From positions 190,056-254,055 of the forward strand of contig DDEZ01000010.1 of NCBI GenBank assembly GCA_002336805.1: a stretch of 64,000 nt of DNA, written 5' to 3'. The notes below the pieces were generated by a model, which was given only the letters and a program-made list of their open reading frames with translations, was not told the origin of the DNA and made no database searches. Source of the DNA: Bacteroidetes bacterium UBA1941 (lineage in GTDB: Bacteria > Bacteroidota > Bacteroidia > Chitinophagales > LD1). The translations under genes were made by a program, and so were the position numbers. Below are positions 59,229 through 64,000 of the stretch, piece by piece; position 1 is the first letter of the stretch, and each line of letters starts with the position of its first letter.

Positions 59229-59683
59229 ATAAACTAGCCTTCAAAAGCCGCCTCAGGGCGCACTGCCTGGCGCTGATACAGCAGCGTGTAGATAATGCAG
59301 CCGCCGCCATGGAGCAGGCGCAGGAGTCTGCCAATAGCGATGACAAAAGCAGCGCTGGTGACAAGTATGAGACAGGCCGAGCTATGAGCCACATAGAGCG
59401 GGACAATGCTGCCTACCAGCTCAGTGTAGCCATGGATGACCGCAATCAGTTCATCGGTATAGACTGCGAGAAACTTTATGATAAGGTAGACAACGGCGCG
59501 GTGGTGCAGAGCGGAGATATGCTCTACTTTCTGGCTACCGGGCTGGGTGTTTTATCCTTTGAAGGGATGAAGGTCGTCGCCCTTTCGCCGAAGGCGCCGC
59601 TGTCTGCGTTGCTGCGTGGCAAGGTGAAAGGAGAAACAGTGACACTCAATGGTAAGGCTATCACTCTTTCTGATATTTTCTAA
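59219..59683 (+). CDS. GreA/GreB C-terminal-like protein
   Basis: A 154-residue protein. The middle segment ESANSDDKSSAGDKYETGRA and VALSPKAPLSALLRGKVKGE match Bacteroidota proteins often labelled 3-oxoacyl-ACP synthase but with the C-terminal FKBP-like fold of Gre elongation factors. The only upstream start is TTG at 59219, inside the palindromic repeat; an in-frame stop lies at 59213-59215. The first internal ATG (MEQAQ) would remove the conserved N-terminal helix (KSRLRAHCLALIQQRVDNAA). AlkD follows on the same strand. Confidence 0.7.
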   Translation: MVLDKLAFKSRLRAHCLALIQQRVDNAAAAMEQAQESANSDDKSSAGDKYETGRAMSHIERDNAAYQLSVAMDDRNQFIGIDCEKLYDKVDNGAVVQSGDMLYFLATGLGVLSFEGMKVVALSPKAPLSALLRGKVKGETVTLNGKAITLSDIF

Positions 59684-59713
59684 ATCTTATATTGTCGGCC
59701 TAAATCTGCTACC

Positions 59714-60421
59714 ATGACCGCCAAAGAAGTACTCGCAGAGCTGCAAACGCTCGGCTCGCCGTCTATCAAAAAAGTCCTCACCGCACACGGTGCACAGGAG
59801 CCATTTTACGGCGTGAAGGTGGAGGATCTCAAGAAGATCATGAAGAAGGTAAAGACAGACTACAAGCTGTCTATGGAGCTCTTTGACTCCGGTGTGTCTG
59901 ATGCCATGTACCTGGCAGGGCTGATAGCAGATTCATCTAAGATGACAAAAAAAGACCTGCAGCACTGGGCGGACAAGGCCTACTGGTATATGCTGTCTGA
60001 GTACCCTGTGGCATGGGTCACGGCAGAGAGCCCCTACGGGCTGGAGCTGGCCCTGGAGTGGATAGAGAGCGACAAGCCGCAGATAGCATGCGCCGGCTGG
60101 TCTGCACTGGGCTATATAGCTGCGCTAAAGCCCGACACAGAGCTGGACCTGAAGCTCTACAAAAGCCTCATAGACCGCGTAGGCAAGGACGTGCACAAGG
60201 CTCCTAACCGTGTGCGCTACTGTATGAACTGCTTTGTGATCATGGCGGGGTCATATATCACCTCTCTCTCAGACCTGGCCAGAAAGACCGGCGACAAGAT
60301 GGGCGCCGTGAAAGTGGACATGGGTGGCACTGCGTGCAAGGTGCCAAACATCTCTGACTACATAGACAAGGTGGATGCACGGGGCAACCTGGGCAAGAAG
60401 AAGAAAACGGTGCGTTGTTAA
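59714..60421 (+). CDS. DNA alkylation repair protein (AlkD-like)
   Basis: A 235-residue all-helical HEAT-like protein. FYGVKVEDLKKIMKKVKTDY, MYLAGLIADSSKMTKKDLQH, and the ADKAYWYMLSEYPVAWVTAE to CAGWSALGYIAALK region fit the AlkD family, which excises alkylated bases. The C-terminal tail is Lys-rich (GKKKKTVRC). It lies 30 bp behind the Gre-like gene and ends at a terminator. Confidence 0.85.
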   Translation: MTAKEVLAELQTLGSPSIKKVLTAHGAQEPFYGVKVEDLKKIMKKVKTDYKLSMELFDSGVSDAMYLAGLIADSSKMTKKDLQHWADKAYWYMLSEYPVAWVTAESPYGLELALEWIESDKPQIACAGWSALGYIAALKPDTELDLKLYKSLIDRVGKDVHKAPNRVRYCMNCFVIMAGSYITSLSDLARKTGDKMGAVKVDMGGTACKVPNISDYIDKVDARGNLGKKKKTVRC

Positions 60422-60464
60422 TTGACAACTAACTTCTGCTATGCAGGGTATGACACAAACAAAA

Positions 60465-60492
60465 AAAGCCCCGCAGGTGGCAGGGCTTTGTA
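60465..60492. terminator. terminator between alkD and the response regulator gene
   Basis: AAAGCCC 60465-60471 pairs with GGGCTTT 60483-60489, with A-rich sequence before and a short T-run after. It can serve both convergent genes. Confidence 0.7.
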
Positions 60493-60508
60493 ATGATAAA
60501 GGCTGATA

Positions 60509-61204
60509 TTATTTCTTGACCAGCAGTTTGAATCCTGTGCCGTGTACGTTCAGGATCTCTACGCTTGGGTCTTCCTTCAGGTATTTGCGGAGCTTCGCTA
60601 TATATACGTCCATGCTGCGGCCGGCAAAGTAGCTATCAGTACCCCATACCGTATTCAGCGCGATGTCACGCTCCAGCAGGCGGTCTAGGTGTACAGCCAG
60701 CATCTTGAGCAGTTCTGACTCCTTGGTGGTGAGCTTCAGAGAGGTGCCGCCATCGATTGTGAGGGTGCGGCTGGCATTGTTAAACACATAGCGGCCTATC
60801 TGAAACTCGCTCTGGTCACTGACCTCAGTCTTTGGTATACGCTTAAAGATGTTGTCCATGCGCAGGGTCAGTTCCTCCATGCTGAATGGCTTGGTCAGGT
60901 AGTCGTCTGCGCCGATCTTGAGGCCTTCTATCGTATCTTCTTTCAGCACCTTGGCAGTGAGGAAGATGACAGGCACCTGAGAGTTGGTGCGGCGTATCTC
61001 CTTGGCCAGGGTAAATCCGTCCTTCTTGGGCATCATGACGTCCAGGATGCACATATCAAACTTGCCGGCCTTAAATTCATTCCAGCCGTCTTCTCCATTC
61101 CGTTTGAGAGTCACGTCATAGTTCTTGAGTTCGAGAGAGTCCTGGAGGAGATTGCCGAGGTTTGTGTCGTCTTCCACCAGTAGGATGCGCCTTTTGATTG
61201 CCAT
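60509..61204 (-). CDS. OmpR-family response regulator
   Basis: A 231-residue regulator. The receiver domain (residues 1-120) shows the acidic triad with E11-D12-D13 and phospho-acceptor Asp55 in CILDVMMPKKDGF, and Lys in FLTAKV. The winged-helix DNA-binding domain (about 130-230) has LTTKESELLKMLAVHLDRLL and RSMDVYIAKLRKYL. The histidine kinase gene lies upstream on the same strand with a 99-bp spacer, so the two form a two-component system. Confidence 0.95.
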   Translation of the reverse strand: MAIKRRILLVEDDTNLGNLLQDSLELKNYDVTLKRNGEDGWNEFKAGKFDMCILDVMMPKKDGFTLAKEIRRTNSQVPVIFLTAKVLKEDTIEGLKIGADDYLTKPFSMEELTLRMDNIFKRIPKTEVSDQSEFQIGRYVFNNASRTLTIDGGTSLKLTTKESELLKMLAVHLDRLLERDIALNTVWGTDSYFAGRSMDVYIAKLRKYLKEDPSVEILNVHGTGFKLLVKK

Positions 61205-61303
61205 GGTACGGGTTATTTTTTAACAAGTTAGACAACGTTAAATTTAACAGTTTAACCGTTAATAACCAATTAACAAAACTTTGCAAAAAAGTCGGTAAAC
61301 ACC

Positions 61304-62872
61304 CTAAAACGGAAGGAATATCTCAAAGCGACTGCCCTTTCCTAACTCGCTGGACACCTTGATCGTACCACCGTGGGCGTCTACTATGATCTTGACATAG
61401 CTCAGGCCGAGGCCAAAGCCTTTCACATTGTGAATATTGCCGGTAGGCACCCGGTAGAATTTCTCAAAGATCATCTTCTGATTCTCCGGGGAGATGCCGA
61501 TACCATTATCCTCTACTGTGATGGTCACGCCGCGGCTATCGCTGGCAGAGGACACGCGGATGTGCAGAGTATCTTCCTTGCGGTACTTGATGGCATTCTC
61601 TATTACATTAAAGATTACATTATTGATGTGAGACTTGTCGCCCCTGATCTTGTCATTCACCGCGTCCAGCTGGCGGGTCAGCTCACCATTCTCCGAGGAG
61701 ATGCGCAGCTCCAGTGAGTCGCAGATGTCGTTCAGCAGCTCATTGATATGGATATCAGACACATTCAGCGCAAACTCACCCTTGTCAAACCGGGCTACCT
61801 GCAGCACATTCTCTATATGGCCGCTGAGGCGTTTGTTTTCTTCTTCTATGATACCGCTGTAGCGCCTGATCTTCTCAGGATCGGCCAGTATCTTCTCGTT
61901 TTTCATCATCTGTGTGGCGAGTGAGATAGAGGCCACGGGCGTCTTAAACTCATGCGTCATGTTATTGATAAAGTCGGTCTTGAGCAGGTCCAGTTTCTTC
62001 TGGCGAAAGATGATATAGAACGAGGTGCCAAATGCCGCAGCGATGATCAGCACAAAGGTGATAGTGGTAGCCAGCATCAGCCACATGGACTGCAGCAGGT
62101 AGCTCTTCTTATTGGGGAAGTAGAGGACCAGGATGCCGGAGTTCTTGTACAGGTCATTGGCAAAGAGCGGCATGGTGTAGTAGTTCATCCTGACGGCCTT
62201 TGGCATATCCTTTAGCGTGCCGATGATGGGCACGTGGCTGAAGTGGTCAAACACTGCATACTTATACGGTGTCCGGATACCCGTCTCGGTGATCTCGCGC
62301 TCTATCAGGGCGCTGACGCGCTCGGAGTCCACACGGTCATGCAGGCACTTGTCATCCAGCATAAATTTGACCGCAAGGTCCTGAAACAGGGTGTTGTACT
62401 TTTTGAACTGCTGCTCTATCAGCTTGCGCTCGCGCTCGGCCTTGGTCATGGGCTGGGCCAGGTCGTACTTCTCCTCTACGATAGCTGAGGGGTGCTCTTG
62501 CAGGTAGGTGACAGTACCTATAAACTTGCTGACAAAAGCGCCCGATGTATCGCTAAAACCAAACTTGATCGCATGCTGGCCTACAGAGTCTATGAGCCGG
62601 AAATTAGTGTACTCCTTCATGCTCTGCACGGTGTCGTACATCTTGCTGACCATCTTACCCATATTAGGGTAGCCGGCATTGTGAAAGTAGGTGTCGGCCT
62701 CATTCATCTCCAGATTGAGAGAGACCTGGTTCATAGCCTGCAGCACACCCTGGTCAAACCGGTCCTCCCTGAGGCGGTAGCTCTGCCAGACCCACGCCAC
62801 CTGTATGCCTACGAGGCCTATGAGTACTAGGCAGGTGCCTACGAGTATCGCATTGATATTACTGAGCTTCAT
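61304..62872 (-). CDS. membrane sensor histidine kinase
   Basis: A 522-residue kinase with two transmembrane helices (about 9-30 and 267-290) bounding a periplasmic sensor of about 230 residues. No known sensor domain is recognised there. The H-box is FINNMTHEFKTPVAS with His307, followed by an N-box (NVIENAIKYR), VEDNGIGISPENQ and FGLGLSYVKIIVDAHGGTIK (G1/G2 regions). The ATG at 62872 is preferred; 62878 is an alternative. It is the partner of the response regulator at 60509-61204. Confidence 0.93.
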   Translation of the reverse strand: MKLSNINAILVGTCLVLIGLVGIQVAWVWQSYRLREDRFDQGVLQAMNQVSLNLEMNEADTYFHNAGYPNMGKMVSKMYDTVQSMKEYTNFRLIDSVGQHAIKFGFSDTSGAFVSKFIGTVTYLQEHPSAIVEEKYDLAQPMTKAERERKLIEQQFKKYNTLFQDLAVKFMLDDKCLHDRVDSERVSALIEREITETGIRTPYKYAVFDHFSHVPIIGTLKDMPKAVRMNYYTMPLFANDLYKNSGILVLYFPNKKSYLLQSMWLMLATTITFVLIIAAAFGTSFYIIFRQKKLDLLKTDFINNMTHEFKTPVASISLATQMMKNEKILADPEKIRRYSGIIEEENKRLSGHIENVLQVARFDKGEFALNVSDIHINELLNDICDSLELRISSENGELTRQLDAVNDKIRGDKSHINNVIFNVIENAIKYRKEDTLHIRVSSASDSRGVTITVEDNGIGISPENQKMIFEKFYRVPTGNIHNVKGFGLGLSYVKIIVDAHGGTIKVSSELGKGSRFEIFLPF

Positions 62873-62942
62873 GTGCATGCGAATGTAACGTTTTCACCGA
62901 AGAGGGCTGACGGGGGTTAACAGAGATTAACGGCGGGGGGGA

Positions 62943-63000
62943 GATAGACAGGAGACGCTAGACTTTAGACGATAGACAAAGGCAGAAGCAAGAACCAAGA
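62943..63000. repeat. TAGACTTTAGAC-word dispersed repeat arm
   Basis: Words ATAGACA, TAGACTTTAGAC and ATAGACA are followed by a CAAGAACCAAGAAG string of the TCTTGGTTC family (opposite orientation). It shares TAGACTTTAGAC with 32461-32510 and so joins two word families in one stretch. Confidence 0.65.
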
Positions 63001-63011
63001 AGTAAGACAGC

Positions 63012-63455
63012 ATGCAGGTGTTCACGTTCACGGGAGGTGTTCACGGTAGCATGAACATGAACGGTTGGGTGTTCACGCTTGGGTGTTCATCGTGAACGTG
63101 AACACTTGGGTATTGATAATCAATGGTGAAGTGTTCACGGTAATGTTCACGGTGCGTTCACGCGGGTGTTCACGGTAGCGTGAACGTGAACATGAACGCT
63201 GTGGTTTTTGTTATGCTGAACGTGAGTGAAGCATCTATGCGTGCCTGATGACTTGATGGCTAGTAAAGATCCTTCGCTATCGCTCAGGATGACAAAGGGC
63301 GTCGTAGCCATTTTGTCCGTGGTTGGTGTCCCCACCGATAACAGGCTAGGCGCTACACTTGTGGTTGGCGGGGACGCACAACCACCGGCAGCCGGGGGGA
63401 GAAGGGGGATAGTGTTCAAGCAGTGTGTTCACGAGAGCGTGAACGTGAACACCTG
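63012..63455. repeat. repeat nest with GTTCACG/CGTGAAC words and inverted arms
   Basis: Many copies of GTGTTCACG and CGTGAACGTGAAC lie at 63018-63200 and again at 63424-63451. Between them are two inverted pairs: 63211-63235 with 63267-63293 (TTATGCTGAACGTGAG..., CTTCGCTATCGCTCAGGATG...), and 63319-63336 with 63363-63385 (GTGGTTGGTGTCCCCACC and its degenerate complement). No gene is seen in 62873-63518. Frames opening here are made of repeat words and are not considered coding. Confidence 0.75.
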
Positions 63456-63518
63456 TGTACTTATCTATAGTAAGGTATCTATAGTAATAATGACAATACA
63501 ATCTATTATATCCAGGGA

Positions 63519-63887
63519 TTAGAAACTATACCTATATACACTATCATTACGATAGATATACAGTGCAGAGCCATATTTGTTCTTCACTACGCTATCACCT
63601 GCTTTTACAAAATCTATAAACCGGTACTGATCCTCGTCACGGCCATCCATAATATGAAAAAAGTAACCGAAAGACTGACCCGGATACTGTCGAAAAGAAA
63701 CATGGGGAATACCGCGATGGCTGGAATATACGCTGTCAATGCGCGAGTGTATCTCCAAGGCATCAAACCTTTGTTCTTGCTCAAAGGCATTCTTATTGGT
63801 AGAATAAAGTGCCGCTAGGGCCATGGTTATAAAAATCAATCCTAACATAGCCCAGATCCAAAAGCCTTTAGCCAGTTTGATACTCAT
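63519..63887 (-). CDS. hypothetical protein with one membrane helix
   Basis: A 122-residue protein. The N-terminal helix (WIWAMLGLIFITMALAALY) after MSIKLAKGF suggests a membrane anchor; the rest is a soluble domain with YSSHRGIPHVSFRQYPGQSF and RFIDFVKAGDSVVKNKYGSA. No family is recognised. The composition resembles a real gene and the frame is complete. It lies beyond the repeat nest, near the right edge. Confidence 0.55.
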   Translation of the reverse strand: MSIKLAKGFWIWAMLGLIFITMALAALYSTNKNAFEQEQRFDALEIHSRIDSVYSSHRGIPHVSFRQYPGQSFGYFFHIMDGRDEDQYRFIDFVKAGDSVVKNKYGSALYIYRNDSVYRYSF

Positions 63888-64000
63888 AAAATTAAAGTTA
63901 CCATAATTATTAAGGACTATTCTCTCTCTATCATCCTGTGTGACAGCGAAGGATATTTGCGCGCCGGATAGCTGTTATGTAAGCTCCCCCTTTTTTTAGG
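63888..64000. other. intergenic sequence at the right edge
   Basis: No gene is seen. At about 63930-63955 ATCATCCTGTGTGACAGCGAAGGATA resembles the degenerate repeat arm found at 63267-63293 (CATCCTGAGCGATAGCGAAGG). Confidence 0.4.

Noticed and set aside
63147..63522. Two open frames on opposite strands in the repeat nest
   Set aside because: They consist of repeat words (GTTCACG and TCAGGATGAC strings) and translate into low-complexity sequence such as HVHVHA; no coding evidence.
1..64000. tRNA or rRNA genes
   Set aside because: I looked for clover-leaf ends, CCA-like 3' ends and rRNA-like stretches in the gaps and saw none; a dedicated scan (tRNAscan, Infernal) would settle this.

Overview
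The window looks like a chromosomal segment of a Bacteroidota bacterium, most likely of the Chitinophagia (Chitinophagaceae-like), with a GC content near 50%. Evidence: -7 promoter elements of the TAnnTTTG type before many genes and almost no Shine-Dalgarno sequences; a type III glutamine synthetase (GlnN); a DhnA-type class I fructose-bisphosphate aldolase; a small PurL; the conserved prs-rplY-pth order; secreted TonB-C-terminal-domain proteins; and the N-terminal domain of the collagen-like protein. I saw no rRNA, tRNA, CRISPR array or insertion sequence with a transposase. This is mainly housekeeping chromosome with lineage-specific surface genes.

Layout. 0-5.2 kb: end of a large secreted adhesin-like gene (runs off the left edge), then prs, rplY, pth, a small cytochrome c and mqo. 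5.2-8.7 kb (minus): DUF1398 protein, AraC-type regulator, purL. 8.8-11.6 kb: a Wzx-like flippase and a polytopic membrane protein, divergent. 11.7-18 kb: glnN, a secreted FG-GAP-like protein, an ECF sigma factor with a small membrane protein, and a fused two-cassette oligopeptide ABC ATPase. 18-22.3 kb: Uma2 nuclease, GH3 protein, a sensor kinase and an orphan terminase-like gene. 22.7-30.2 kb: two LysM-barrel proteins, a CcmF/CcsA cytochrome c assembly protein, a DUF2520 protein, a UbiA prenyltransferase and Maf. 30.2-36.7 kb: AT-rich TPR protein, thiolase, aldolase, accD, and a carboxymuconolactone decarboxylase/DUF1348/AraC cluster. 36.9-41.7 kb: three secreted TonB_C proteins and a LolE-like permease. 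41.8-46.3 kb: guaA, cation/proton antiporter, a muconolactone isomerase-like protein, fmt. 46.4-51.2 kb: a 1442-residue collagen-like protein and a fourth TonB_C protein. 51.3-54.1 kb: an isolated rplD-rplW-rplB-rpsS-rplV block. 54.2-64 kb: secreted protein, Tat-exported phospholipase C, small membrane protein, AEC permease, zinc ribbon protein, GreA-like protein, AlkD, and a two-component system.

Two themes stand out. First, the S10 ribosomal operon is broken: five genes stand alone between their own promoter and terminator. Second, the intergenic spaces carry several families of degenerate repeats built from 7-8 nt words. They are often arranged as two inverted arms of about 25-32 nt around a 31-46 nt centre, and they sit in promoter and 5'-leader regions (purL, maf, the 58.7 and 59.2 kb genes, guaA, and a nest at 62.9-63.5 kb). 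Several genes have a -7 element only 4-5 nt before the ATG, which suggests leaderless mRNAs.

Functions group loosely: nucleotide and amino-acid metabolism (prs, purL, guaA, glnN), translation (rplY, pth, fmt, S10 fragment), central carbon and lipid metabolism (mqo, aldolase, thiolase, accD), respiration (cytochrome c, CcmF, UbiA), envelope (flippase, LysM, TonB_C, collagen-like, LolE) and regulation (two AraC, ECF sigma, two kinases, one response regulator).
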